Positions 25,101 through 33,343 of a stretch of 46,147 bases of DNA are shown piece by piece; the first letter of the stretch is position 1; the number at the start of each line of letters is the position of its first letter. The notes under the pieces were generated by a model. It made no database searches and had not been told where the DNA came from. It was given only the letters and a program-made list of their open reading frames with translations. The DNA lies in the IMG/VR virus record IMGVR_UViG_3300031226_000003, positions 1-46,147 of that record. The stretch is one strand, 5' to 3'. Source of the DNA: a virus. A program made the position numbers and the translations under genes.

Positions 25101-27442
25101 ACGTTCTGATTGCACTTGACCATTCTGGCCGTAAGGCTCAAATGATCGAGGCAAGTTTCGAACGAGTTGCTATGGACAAGCTGCGAGAAAGACTGGTCGA
25201 GCAGCTTGAACGACATGGGGAGAAGACTGGCAAGAAGGCGTATCCGCTGTCTGGCGTTAAAGGACCGATCACACTTTCTAAAGAACTCGGTCGTGAAGTC
25301 CTTGCAGCGAACTATCCGTTCCGTACAATTCTGCAAAGGATCGAAGAACAGAACCCAAATGGGCCTTTCACTCAGCACGTCGTCCGAAGGATCTACGAAG
25401 CTGAGAACCGCAAGGCTGATCTGCGACGGCAGGTTGCTGAGGCTTTTCAAGAACTTCAGGATGAGCGCGGGCTAACCGTCAGGCTGGACGATCCACATAG
25501 CTTGGCCTTGATCGACAACGACCTCTTCCTCGATCGTAGCGGTAATGGCACCTTCGAGGTAATGAACAGAACTCATATGTACAAGGTGGCCCTGAACCTT
25601 GGTAACGACAGCAACGGGAAGAAACTTGTTGAGGGCCATAAGCTAGTCAACCCTGCGTCCGAAGAGTTCTATGGAGCTTCACCAAAGGAGATCTACGCGG
25701 CCGGAAAGCAGAAGGCTTTGGACTGGCTCGAGCGTAATGGCATGACTAAGAAGGAGTGGGACTTCGTTCAAGGTGTATGGGATATCTTCGAAGACCTTGG
25801 CAAACTAGGTGACGACCTGCAACGTAGGGTCGCTGGAGTGGCTTCGCCCAAGATCGAGGCGGTTGAGGTTAATACCCCTCACGGGAAATACCGTGGTGGC
25901 TTCATACGACTCGACTACGACTCTATTCAAACACCCGAGATTATGACAAAGAGTAGAGAGTATTATGACATCACAAAGGGCGAGGGGTTCAGGGACCAAG
26001 GCTACCTCCGTGCCACAGTGCCACATGGTTACACGAAAGAGAGGACCGCCTTTATTGGTGCCTTGGATTTTGATCTCAGTAATCTCACTTGGATGCTGGA
26101 CGGTATTATTCATGATATTGCTTTTCGCGAAGCGATTATGGATGTAGGGAAAATCCTTACGGATAAAGCTGTAATGAAAGCCATGACCGAGAATGTAGGT
26201 CATGAGTTCGTCAAGATGTCTCATGGTTGGCTCAAGGATATGGCCAATCCTAATCCCTATGATATGGATATCATGCAGGGCTGGCGCTACGCCAGTGGCT
26301 GGATGAGGCAGAACCTGATCAGTTCTGTGATTGGGTTTAGTCCTACCACTGTTGCGAAGCATGGTGGCACAGCCATCTTCCTCAGCGCCGATCAAGTAGG
26401 GGCTAAGAACCTTGTTGCCTCTATGGGAAGAATAGTTCTTGAGGGAAGTACCGCTTCGAAAGAGAGCTGGAACTTCATGATGGAACACTCGAAGGAAATG
26501 CCTTATCGCAGGCAACACTTCATCGACACTATCGCAGGTGGTCAGTCCTCGGCCATTGGCCAGGCGAAAGACTTCTCGAGCTTTATCGAAGCGATAACGA
26601 GGGCGGTTATTGAGCGGAGCGCTAAACAAGCCGTTCGACCTTTCGATATGATCAGGCACTGGTCAATCGAGAAGGGCTCTTTGATGGTCGCTATCAGCGA
26701 CATGGTTTCGGCTGCTCCTATGTGGGACGCGGCCTATAAGAAGGCGATCGTTGAAGGGGCGAACCATGATAATGCTGTGTTCCAAGCGGACATCGCAGTA
26801 GTCCGCGCCCACGGCTCGATGCGGCCTTCGGAGAAGTCTCAGACTATTAGAAACCTTAATAGAAGTGAATGGGGTCGCTGGGCCACGCCGCTAATTAACT
26901 TCTTTAGTCACGCCTCCGCGAAGCAAGTGGAAGCCGCTTGGCTGGCCGCGGACGCGAAGCGAAGCCTGTCGGATTGGGAGATCAAACAGGGGCTAACCGA
27001 AGGTTACGCAGCTACAACGAAGATGATTTCGTCCTTGATCATTCCAGCGATCATCGAGGAAATTGTCACACCCATGACTAACGACGAACGAAAGAGCATG
27101 GGTCAGAAGTTTATGATGAGCATCGGGCGAATGCTTACAGGTGGTTTCCCAATTGTCAGGGATATTGCAAGCAATCTTCTGACTGGTAGAGACCCGACCA
27201 CTGGCGGTCTTATCGGCACGAGCGTTAAGAGCATCACCGATGCTATCAAGGAAACACAGAAGGTAGCTGGCTATAGCGAGAAGAAGATGACCCATATCTT
27301 TACAGCTATGGCAGCAATGACTGGAATAGGCTGGGCTCAGATCGGGCGGTCGCTTGACGTGTTCCGCAAGGCAGATCGTGGGTCTGGAGTAGCACCAAAG
27401 GAAATCATCCTTCAGCGTCCCTTCCCTAAGAGGAGGCATTAA
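22166..27442 (+). CDS. Giant internal virion (ejection) protein, 1758 aa
   Basis: This is the largest gene in the genome and holds the place of T7 gp16. The protein is mainly helical and charged. A glycine-rich hydrophobic segment (DFMMRGGAGGIGYLAGV) lies near residue 165, and the last 400 residues contain hydrophobic stretches (ISSLIIPAIIEEIV near 1620, IFTAMAAMTGIGWAQIG near 1713). No lytic transglycosylase motif was found, unlike T7 gp16. The middle and C-terminal parts remind me of large polyvalent-protein domains, such as the LPD38 type, seen in giant ejected phage proteins; this is recollection, not a search. It ends in a basic PKRRH. Confidence 0.82.
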   Translation: MADEFDDAASIIAGAPRKRVVVGVDANPDTAASHAKLGKELGIPTEAVASDPEFFQKQALSRRNTDVVAANPTVSNYVTRYPDGAEISNDDFFSLVNVSKKMSAVAEVVKGGYRSFTSDEAVEGFWRASQFKEDPLGIDPENLLKYPGLWTTNLLIATPLDFMMRGGAGGIGYLAGVSSHTLKELGFDNTTSRKVEREVFQVLQAVMTHPMSTGLPGKVPKPAEQVSTIFKEAAEAPKLGPPSGIKIRTLGEEEGKLMDAAARTNEIYDSRPMPGADPILDIQKFQQNAVDVQALRSLGQAVDEARTKERSPDAMEEFLNVKFKDMRLGIDPKALNKVLDEITDDKLKAKIGEQITEALAQGQDVKLTLPEWFARTTPEVREGLLESTRVRPEGMTSIEAKEAMENVADHPQRFRQIPFEPVAERPDIFVIENAINAEGPTEVRVIDNGRGATALEYPPGSGHLIDVSSMLEKGMDIKEAIARSLGDHPDPYKPEVGKVHTAAEAATPKAGEVKPFRAEIKLEDGMHNVYLDGVMENAFGTRKDAENYLAIYHETAYRTVLNDNIATERAVMALDPLFVKDEPKVVEGKEATTVVGKSRETHFGLTASEHAKYKKLIEEQRAETEAQVFEKAHKAAQRRQTKEWHAEEDLVRTQVENDAKYSTFLADDFFRTDMLPNANKKTPAKLDAKLVDELYGKGTSEQLPKYVTTKKGGAHPDQVAKTLDIDSGQKMIEDLVLLQKDRRESNMNDRAYRQDVIDKEVDRQMTLRHGDLKTNIRAEAIEATLTTIQERALETQIEAIAAQTGKPAPWELADLKLAAKEAFELKIMEDASIFKDFQRATGKKGREVEKALLKGDPETALIAAMQRYTNYLQAREAFQLQKELQSTGRLADRYAKNNTLPGVHQEYTDQVHALLEQLGVSTKRDATELQTALGGESLVAFAAREGHGLGEIPVPDWFSAQFDKDFTQMTVAQFREMRDVLIALDHSGRKAQMIEASFERVAMDKLRERLVEQLERHGEKTGKKAYPLSGVKGPITLSKELGREVLAANYPFRTILQRIEEQNPNGPFTQHVVRRIYEAENRKADLRRQVAEAFQELQDERGLTVRLDDPHSLALIDNDLFLDRSGNGTFEVMNRTHMYKVALNLGNDSNGKKLVEGHKLVNPASEEFYGASPKEIYAAGKQKALDWLERNGMTKKEWDFVQGVWDIFEDLGKLGDDLQRRVAGVASPKIEAVEVNTPHGKYRGGFIRLDYDSIQTPEIMTKSREYYDITKGEGFRDQGYLRATVPHGYTKERTAFIGALDFDLSNLTWMLDGIIHDIAFREAIMDVGKILTDKAVMKAMTENVGHEFVKMSHGWLKDMANPNPYDMDIMQGWRYASGWMRQNLISSVIGFSPTTVAKHGGTAIFLSADQVGAKNLVASMGRIVLEGSTASKESWNFMMEHSKEMPYRRQHFIDTIAGGQSSAIGQAKDFSSFIEAITRAVIERSAKQAVRPFDMIRHWSIEKGSLMVAISDMVSAAPMWDAAYKKAIVEGANHDNAVFQADIAVVRAHGSMRPSEKSQTIRNLNRSEWGRWATPLINFFSHASAKQVEAAWLAADAKRSLSDWEIKQGLTEGYAATTKMISSLIIPAIIEEIVTPMTNDERKSMGQKFMMSIGRMLTGGFPIVRDIASNLLTGRDPTTGGLIGTSVKSITDAIKETQKVAGYSEKKMTHIFTAMAAMTGIGWAQIGRSLDVFRKADRGSGVAPKEIILQRPFPKRRH

Positions 27443-28431
27443 TGAAAGTAGTCATCTCAAGCGGACATGGGAAGTATATCCGTGGGGCAGAGGGGCCGAG
27501 TCCTTGGGGGCTTGACGAGGTCGATGAGGCTCGGAAGGTAGTCAATAAAGTAGCTGATATGATGCGGAGTCTGGGAGTTCAGGTCACTGTCTTTCACGAT
27601 GATGTGAGTGATGATCAGTCTGAGAACCTTAAACGGATCGTGGACTTCCACAACGCCCAGGGCTCACACGACTACGACATCAGTGTTCACTTCAACTCTG
27701 CTGACTTCAGCGGTAGCAATTGGACTGCTAATCCTGTAGGTCACGAGGTATGGTACAAGACTTCAGGCGGGAAGACGATCTCGAAGGAGATCTGTGATAC
27801 GGTCTGCTCTATGGTTCCGTTCAAGAACCGAGGAATTAAGCAGACTAACAACTTATCGTTCTTGAACAACACGGCAGAGATAGCGTCGCTGATCGAGGTC
27901 TGCTTCGTGAATAGCCAGGGTGACGTGGACATCTATCACAGAGATTTTGATGACATTTGCCAGGGCATAGCCTTGGCTATATCTGGGCAAGCTGCGCCTG
28001 GACCTACACCGCCACCAACGAGTGATGTGCTGTTTCAAACCGAAGGCAAGTGCTCACACTTTGGAGGGCCAAATGATACGGGGGTTAGCTCGAGTGAGGG
28101 TCTTGCTTTCATATTCGATGTTGATGAAGCTCCACATCTATTTCTACCCTATCAACCCAGCGGTACTTCTGGACTGGCCAGAAGGCTCAACCCCTATGTT
28201 AGTTACATCGCCTGTCGATGGGACTATGATGTTACTTCCAAGACCATGCTTAGAGACAGTGGACAACGAGCATTGGTTCGGAGTAATGGGTGGGAAATGC
28301 TGGCCTTCCCGGCCGACTGGGGGCCACACGGTGATACTGACAGGGTAGCGGACCTGTCGCCTGGACTAATGGAAGCTCTCGGCATTACCACTGACGATGA
28401 AGTAGAGGTACTCTATCCCTGGCCAGAATGA
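27442..28431 (+). CDS. N-acetylmuramoyl-L-alanine amidase (endolysin)
   Basis: It cleaves the bond between muramic acid and the stem peptide to lyse the host. The Amidase_3 fold is shown by SSGHGKY with zinc ligand H9, an acidic LDEVDEA segment near 26, YDISVHFNS near 82 (second His) and the catalytic SLIEVCFVNS near 150. A proline linker (residues 187-195) leads to a C-terminal domain of about 130 residues with SSSEGLAFI and FPADWGPHGDT, which may be a double-psi beta-barrel or wall-binding unit. No signal peptide is present, so it needs a holin. TAATG links it to the virion gene. Confidence 0.9.
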   Translation: MKVVISSGHGKYIRGAEGPSPWGLDEVDEARKVVNKVADMMRSLGVQVTVFHDDVSDDQSENLKRIVDFHNAQGSHDYDISVHFNSADFSGSNWTANPVGHEVWYKTSGGKTISKEICDTVCSMVPFKNRGIKQTNNLSFLNNTAEIASLIEVCFVNSQGDVDIYHRDFDDICQGIALAISGQAAPGPTPPPTSDVLFQTEGKCSHFGGPNDTGVSSSEGLAFIFDVDEAPHLFLPYQPSGTSGLARRLNPYVSYIACRWDYDVTSKTMLRDSGQRALVRSNGWEMLAFPADWGPHGDTDRVADLSPGLMEALGITTDDEVEVLYPWPE

Positions 28432-28763
28432 TGACAAAGAACATACTCGTACTAATAATAACTGTCGCCATTACTCTTCCAGTGTTGGCTATCCTGGATC
28501 ACCAGGAGGTCAACTCGAAGGTGGGCTTTGACTGTGTCGATGCCACTGAGAGGGAACGAATAAGACAGTTGGCATTTGATGGCATTGACCAGGGGCTGGT
28601 AAGTGCGATGGCTCATCTCTTTGATGTTTGGACAAAAGACCCACAGAACTCTCAGCCTCAGCGAGCACAGGTGGGAACAACTAATGCTGTCAATGCTCAT
28701 ATCAGAGCAAGAAAGCTGGCATTCGCTTGGGACCCACCAGCCTGCAAGGAGGAAACAAAATGA
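28428..28763 (+). CDS. Membrane-anchored lysis-module protein (111 aa)
   Basis: The N-terminus (ILVLIITVAITLPVLAIL, residues 6-23) is one transmembrane helix; about 85 residues with two cysteines follow, presumably outside the membrane. This resembles an inner-membrane spanin in topology, but lacks the usual long coiled coil and no outer partner was found, so spanin is only one option. The ATG overlaps the amidase stop, and the holin candidate overlaps its end. Confidence 0.72.
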   Translation: MMTKNILVLIITVAITLPVLAILDHQEVNSKVGFDCVDATERERIRQLAFDGIDQGLVSAMAHLFDVWTKDPQNSQPQRAQVGTTNAVNAHIRARKLAFAWDPPACKEETK

Positions 28764-28930
28764 CCTTCGCTTTGATCTTCTGGATCTTAATGCTGCTGTG
28801 GCTAGTCTTTGGACTGTGGGGTTGGTACAGTCCTAACCAGCCCTATTGGGTCTGGGGGAACGGAGTGTTCCTCTTTATCCTTTTCTTGCTACTTGGCTGG
28901 CATGTGTTCGGAGCACCTGTCCATCCATAG
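28760..28930 (+). CDS. Holin candidate (56 aa, two membrane helices)
   Basis: Two hydrophobic helices (about residues 3-18 and 32-50) flank a short WYSPNQPYWVWGN loop, a class II-like holin topology in a very tryptophan-rich protein. Location directly after the amidase and a strong AAGGAGGAAACAAA ribosome site support a lysis role. It is the last gene of the late operon; a hairpin follows after three bases. Confidence 0.72.
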   Translation: MTFALIFWILMLLWLVFGLWGWYSPNQPYWVWGNGVFLFILFLLLGWHVFGAPVHP

Positions 28931-28933
28931 GTA

Positions 28934-28980
28934 ACGGCGGACTTACGAGCCGTTGACTGACGGATATCCTCTGCCGCCGT
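28934..28980. terminator. Bidirectional terminator between converging operons
   Basis: ACGGCGG (28934-28940) and CCGCCGT (28974-28980) pair and enclose a second hairpin CCGT/ACGG (28950-28963). It fills the gap between the last plus-strand gene and the last minus-strand gene. T runs are missing, so Rho or the other strand's traffic may assist. Confidence 0.65.
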
Positions 28981-28981
28981 C

Positions 28982-30262
28982 CTACAAAGTCTCTTGGTCT
29001 TTGGGGCCTGGCTTAAACATACTCTTGCCGTCTATGCCAGTACCGACTGGTTCGATCTTACCCCCTCGAACCATAAGCTCTATTAGTCTCATGACCGCGT
29101 GGTGTGGCACTCGCTTGCCAAGGTAGTTTACTATCATCCGCTCGGGTATGGCCTTCTTATTCTTTGTCCAGTACTTCCAGACGATCTCCCAAACTTCATC
29201 CATCATCTGACCATCTGGGGATGAGATCATTGCTTTGAAGATCTCTGGCATATAATTCTCAGCTTCTAAGAGCCATCCCCTGGCTCGTTCAAAGTCCTCG
29301 AGGGTAATGACAAAGCCTCCTCTAGAGACTGCTGCAATGATGCAGAGTTTAAGAACGTGGGCTGTTCGTCTTGGTATATAGTGAAGAAGTTTACCATGCT
29401 CCGGGACTGGTGGGCCGCCAGCAGAATGCCAGGCAATAATTGCGTCGCTTGCATCGGACTCAAAGTTAACTCTGCCGACAATGGTACTGATGGATTTAAT
29501 ATCGTACAGTAGATCACCATATAATTTCTCGAGCCGGTCGAAGGCTTCGTCTTGGAACGGATTGAGGATAACACGGTCTCCTGAATAGACAGGGATACTT
29601 CTTGAAGTAAATCCCTGATCCCATGCGCCTTCAGGAAGGAGGCTATTGAGATAGCTGGGGGTCGTTCCGCTAAGGAGTGATAATATTGGTTTATCAATCT
29701 TAACGTTGACTGAGCGAGTTCTCTTTCGATCTTCGATAGGTTCACCGTCGTACACCTTTGTTAGAAGGTTCATGAACGCTGGTTCGTAGGTTGGCAAGAA
29801 GACACCAAGTTCAGACGCTACTGCAATCACCGCATTATACTCTAGATAGTTGGGGATAGCAGCTGGACGAACGATGCGGCGCTTCGCGTCGGATAGGGTG
29901 TCGATAAGGGAAGCACTACTTACGTTTGAAGGCGCTACCACGATATCAGGTATTGCACGAAGCAAGCGCTCGGATTGCGATAGCACAACACTCTTACCAA
30001 CTCCAGGCGGGCCTACGAGAATTAGGTACAAGTTAGGAAAGAGGTCCATACCCTGAGTACGGACCCACACCCTTCTCTCGAGAACTGCACCTATAGTGCC
30101 GATAGCCGTCCACAACCTGAAGATATCCGGCGACGACAGGATAGACGTAAAGTCACAAAAGCTGTCTATCCAAGACGCTAGTCTCCGGGGTGGCGAGACG
30201 CTTCCGATTATCGGTGTCACTGTACTTTTTGAGTCCGTCACAGTTATCCACCGAGTGAGCAC
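28982..30262 (-). CDS. DUF3987-like replicative ATPase/helicase (about 426 aa)
   Basis: The protein has a P-loop NTPase core: Walker A VGPPGVGKS near residue 88, preceded by DLFPNLYLILVG, a pattern I know from DUF3987-type phage proteins thought to act as replicative helicase or primase-helicase. A winged-helix-like C-terminus (MIVNYLGKRVPHHAVMRLIE) follows. The start is uncertain: GTG 30262 gives a 110-base overlap with the polymerase gene, and GTG codons at 30241 and 30220 are alternatives; none has a strong ribosome site. Confidence 0.78.
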   Translation of the reverse strand: MLTRWITVTDSKSTVTPIIGSVSPPRRLASWIDSFCDFTSILSSPDIFRLWTAIGTIGAVLERRVWVRTQGMDLFPNLYLILVGPPGVGKSVVLSQSERLLRAIPDIVVAPSNVSSASLIDTLSDAKRRIVRPAAIPNYLEYNAVIAVASELGVFLPTYEPAFMNLLTKVYDGEPIEDRKRTRSVNVKIDKPILSLLSGTTPSYLNSLLPEGAWDQGFTSRSIPVYSGDRVILNPFQDEAFDRLEKLYGDLLYDIKSISTIVGRVNFESDASDAIIAWHSAGGPPVPEHGKLLHYIPRRTAHVLKLCIIAAVSRGGFVITLEDFERARGWLLEAENYMPEIFKAMISSPDGQMMDEVWEIVWKYWTKNKKAIPERMIVNYLGKRVPHHAVMRLIELMVRGGKIEPVGTGIDGKSMFKPGPKDQETL

Positions 30263-31652
30263 CCCAATTCCATCCTACCTTTGCTTCGGCTGGAATTGTC
30301 AGTGTTCTCCCGTAGCGAAGTTCAACTGGCACAAGTATTTCCTTGAGCATTGCGGGCACGATTTCATTTTCTCTATCCTCAGGATACTGGATTAAGATTG
30401 CGTCGTGAATTTGTAACAGCACTTGAACCTTCTTGGTGCGCCAGACCTGTAACATTCCACGATTAAGGATGTCGCCGACGGACCCTTGGGGATCATATGC
30501 AATAGCTTCTCGAATTGTCGCATCGTCATCTCTGCGTCCAAAGAACCAGCGCCGCCTTCCCGAAAGAGATACCAGAAATCCGTCTCGGCGGAGGGTCTCG
30601 GCGACTGCTGCGTGCCATCTCTTGTGGGCCGTGAAGGCTGCGAAATAGCGAAGTTGGAAATTAGCAATAAGCTTTTGATCGAGCTTTGTATGCTGGGCCA
30701 TCGTGTAGGGTTGGCCGTTATAGTTAGTTCCATGACCAAGAACCTTTGCCATGTGTCGATATGAATGCTGTCGATAGAAGGGTTGCTCTGCAAGAGCCCT
30801 ATTCGCCTTAATATCATCGGTCCACTTAAGCTGGTCGCCCCACGCCAGACGACAGACTGTGGTGTGGAGGTCTCCGGACTCACAAGCGTCAAGGTAAGTT
30901 CCGTCATGAAACAGGTTCCACTCGATAGCGCCAACGAGTCGGCTTTCAGCTTGTTCGAGATCTATGTAAGCGAACTTCATTCCTGGGTCGGCGACGAAGA
31001 CTCCTCGGAGTCGCTCTTCGACGTTCTGTAAGTTACCGCCGGTTCCGAAGTCACTAAGTGACGAAGAAAATCTGCCAGTTGTCGTTCCAGCAATATTGTA
31101 TGACGTTCGTATTCTTCCGTCTGGATCGACTTCTGTCTTAAGAACCCCAACCTTCTTTGCAATATCTCGCATGTGAAGTATGTAATTAATAATAGGTTGC
31201 GCAACGAAATATTCCTTGAGTTTTTCCAAGGCTGTTCTATCGACTGTAACTCTTCCGCGCCGAATAACTGGAGGGAGTCTGAGCACCTCGTAGAACAGTT
31301 TGTTAAGCTGTTGTGGAGATCGCCAATTAAGGGATGCTGCTCCAACACCGTCTGCGATAATGTCATCGAGATCCTCGGACATCCACTCGATTTCTTGTTC
31401 ATACTTTTTCAAAGCCTCATCACGGGTTTTGAAGGAGATGCGAACACCACGCAAGCGCATCTCGAGAACAGGCTCTTGAAGTTCCATCTCGAATGCGTAG
31501 GTTGACGCGCTTAGGTTATCAAGTTGAGGATGAAGAACGTCAAGGACTTCTGCGGTGACGCAACAATCAAGACCATTGTAAAGCCAGAGCTTCTCTGTCT
31601 CTGACATAGGCATTGTCGCTGGTGTTAACTCGTGAGTTAAGAACTTCTTCAT
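30153..31652 (-). CDS. DNA polymerase, family A polymerase domain
   Basis: This copies the phage genome. The 499 residues hold only the polymerase fold: YNGLDCCVT near 30, motif A YIDLEQAESRL, motif B RHMAKVLGHGTNYNG (with histidine where E. coli Pol I has F762) and motif C QIHDAILI. The exonuclease domain that normally precedes it is encoded by the separate gene at 31788, and the membrane miniprotein gene at 31649 lies between. The ATG at 31652 overlaps the miniprotein stop (ATGA). About 35 residues after the usual WNWG end overlap the next gene. Confidence 0.93.
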   Translation of the reverse strand: MKKFLTHELTPATMPMSETEKLWLYNGLDCCVTAEVLDVLHPQLDNLSASTYAFEMELQEPVLEMRLRGVRISFKTRDEALKKYEQEIEWMSEDLDDIIADGVGAASLNWRSPQQLNKLFYEVLRLPPVIRRGRVTVDRTALEKLKEYFVAQPIINYILHMRDIAKKVGVLKTEVDPDGRIRTSYNIAGTTTGRFSSSLSDFGTGGNLQNVEERLRGVFVADPGMKFAYIDLEQAESRLVGAIEWNLFHDGTYLDACESGDLHTTVCRLAWGDQLKWTDDIKANRALAEQPFYRQHSYRHMAKVLGHGTNYNGQPYTMAQHTKLDQKLIANFQLRYFAAFTAHKRWHAAVAETLRRDGFLVSLSGRRRWFFGRRDDDATIREAIAYDPQGSVGDILNRGMLQVWRTKKVQVLLQIHDAILIQYPEDRENEIVPAMLKEILVPVELRYGRTLTIPAEAKVGWNWGAHSVDNCDGLKKYSDTDNRKRLATPETSVLDRQLL

Positions 31653-31795
31653 AGCGTGACCGTTAGAGTTAGAACCGCGGCCGCAAGCCAGTAGATCGCT
31701 CTTCGCCAGTCAGCATAGCATAAGTAAACAATAGATGCTGCCAAATCAAGGATGATCAGCAGGGTAGGAAAGAATGACTTGACAAGTTCACTCAT
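31649..31795 (-). CDS. 48-aa two-helix membrane miniprotein inside the split polymerase
   Basis: The ATG at 31795 lies in ATGAGTGA with the exonuclease stop, and its own stop overlaps the polymerase ATG, so three genes are coupled. The peptide opens MSELVKSFFPTLLIILDLAA and has two hydrophobic helices (about 7-27 and 33-47) joined by ADWRRA. Function is unknown; tethering replication proteins to the membrane or a holin-like role are guesses. An in-frame ATG six codons earlier is also possible. Confidence 0.68.
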   Translation of the reverse strand: MSELVKSFFPTLLIILDLAASIVYLCYADWRRAIYWLAAAVLTLTVTL

Positions 31796-32876
31796 CTCGC
31801 TTGATCGTGCCATGCTTACCCCTGCTTCGCATGAGTTTCCAGCTGGCTTCATTGGTGTAGACACTTCCAAGAAAGCCAAGCCCCTTCTGGGCTTCCGGCT
31901 GAAGGGAGTGATGTAAGAGCATTGTATCATCGGCAAAGTTCCTGACGACTATACCGTAGGTTCTCCATAAGAAAGTGATATCGTACAGACCGTTTTGGGC
32001 TGTTTTGGGACATGGCAGATCGAGCACTTTAGTGACCCACCACCAGGCGTCGCACTCAGCTGCAGCACTAGGCCAGTAACTTCCAGAACTTCCTCGTGGG
32101 TCAACAAAAGGGACAACGATAGCGCTTCCTGAGTTTGGACTGAACCCAATGCAAGTAATCTGATTGCCTGCAGTTTCCACGTCAAAGGCAATGCGCTCTG
32201 CTCTAACGAGGTGCTCGTCATAATACTGTTCCATATCCTCGAGCAATGGCTCGATATAGATCTCTCTTACTGGTCGTCGGACTTCTCTGAACGCGGCTTC
32301 CCTTTTCGTTTTGGTAAGATCGAGGACTGTGACTGGTCGGAGACTCCAGTCTCTGAGGACAGCTGCTGGGTGGTAGATCGGGATAGCCTTACCGTAAGGT
32401 GAGTTGGTGACAGTGCCGCGTATTTTACTAATTCCCGAATTGCGCAGGACTGCCCACGTAGCCGTATTTCCCAGAAGGACGGTAATGACTGGCTGCACAT
32501 TGGACAGTTCACTAGCCAGACGGTCGAGATGTCCCTTGTATTCAGCTCGAATATACTTGCCTGGTCTAAGAGGGGGCAGTCCAAGTTTATCCTCGGCTTT
32601 CGGGCCACAAAGTTTTTCAATGTCATTGCGCTCTGGCCTAAGGTTGAAGACGTTAGTTGTGAAGAACTGAGGATAGCGATCCCAAAGAAGGGCGACATAG
32701 ATAGGGTTGCGAGTAAACCACCACTGCTTGATAAGGTCGCGGTCAGTAGCATTAAGGGAAACAAGGCCAGCATCATGCATCATCTCGAACAGGGCAACGC
32801 CCGACGAGCCAACAAGTGCACGCTGGAGCTTTGCCTCGTTCTCACCCCATGCTTCACCGACGAATGCTATCGTCAT
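31788..32876 (-). CDS. UDG-like domain fused to 3'-5' exonuclease (polymerase N-terminal part)
   Basis: Residues 1-205 resemble family 4 uracil-DNA glycosylases: GEAWGENEA, TNVFNLRPERND, then HPAAVLRDW. Such a domain also opens the SPO1-type phage DNA polymerases. Residues 215-340 form a DnaQ-like proofreading exonuclease: Exo I AFDVET, Exo II QNGLYDITFL, Exo III FADDTMLLHHSL. The protein stops at GTIKRDE, just where the polymerase domain continues in other phages, so this is the N-terminal half of a split polymerase. The glycosylase part may be structural or inactive. Confidence 0.9.
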   Translation of the reverse strand: MTIAFVGEAWGENEAKLQRALVGSSGVALFEMMHDAGLVSLNATDRDLIKQWWFTRNPIYVALLWDRYPQFFTTNVFNLRPERNDIEKLCGPKAEDKLGLPPLRPGKYIRAEYKGHLDRLASELSNVQPVITVLLGNTATWAVLRNSGISKIRGTVTNSPYGKAIPIYHPAAVLRDWSLRPVTVLDLTKTKREAAFREVRRPVREIYIEPLLEDMEQYYDEHLVRAERIAFDVETAGNQITCIGFSPNSGSAIVVPFVDPRGSSGSYWPSAAAECDAWWWVTKVLDLPCPKTAQNGLYDITFLWRTYGIVVRNFADDTMLLHHSLQPEAQKGLGFLGSVYTNEASWKLMRSRGKHGTIKRDE

Positions 32877-33063
32877 CTACTTTCCTTGTCACTACGACCA
32901 TAGCCACGAACTCACCGCACCAATCAGCAAGAAGCACACGGGGCCAAAGGGGATTGTGTTGGCTCCCTGCTGGTTGGGGCGCGTGGCGATGACACTCGAC
33001 AAAGCCAGATGGAGTGCTGGTTTGAGTTCTAGCAAACTTACACGTTGTACAGCCCTCAGCCAT
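32854..33063 (-). CDS. Small zinc-ribbon-like protein (69 aa)
   Basis: The pattern C-x2-C (CTTC), then ECHRHAP, then a WPRVLLADWCGEF segment is a small phage zinc-binding protein type of unknown function. The first 50 residues carry all ligands; the remaining tail is basic. It overlaps the start of the UDG-exonuclease gene by 23 bases, which suggests joint expression. Confidence 0.72.
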   Translation of the reverse strand: MAEGCTTCKFARTQTSTPSGFVECHRHAPQPAGSQHNPLWPRVLLADWCGEFVAMVVVTRKVDDDSIRR

Positions 33064-33064
33064 T

Positions 33065-33343
33065 TCAGTCTCCTAGTTTGGAATGTAGTCGCTGGATTTC
33101 GCGTCGGTCACAGTCACGCAACTCACGTAATACTGCGATTTGGTCCCGCAGTCGCTCCATCTCTCTGGAGGTTTTTTTGATTTCTTTAAAGTAACCGTCT
33201 GCGATCTCGTCTGCTGCAATAAGCAAAGTCTTCAGTCGCTCGATCTCTGCCGCATCAGCCGCGACTTGCTTTTCCAGCTGCTCAATCGCATCGGCAGCCT
33301 CCTCCAGCGTATCGCTCATCGCTTTGTAAGGACTGTTGGTCAT
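33065..33343 (-). CDS. Coiled-coil protein C (92 aa)
   Basis: Leucine and isoleucine heptads run through most of the chain (EQLEKQVAADAAEIERLKTL, later MERLRDQIAVLRELR), giving two coiled coils. It starts in ATGA overlap with the gene upstream. Together with the two preceding genes it forms a tandem set of coiled-coil proteins that share an EIERL element. Function is unknown. Confidence 0.7.
   Translation of the reverse strand: MTNSPYKAMSDTLEEAADAIEQLEKQVAADAAEIERLKTLLIAADEIADGYFKEIKKTSREMERLRDQIAVLRELRDCDRREIQRLHSKLGD

Noticed and set aside
25805-26659. 284-codon minus-strand frame inside the giant ejection protein gene
   Set aside because: Antisense shadow; no ribosome site, and the sense protein continues through it.
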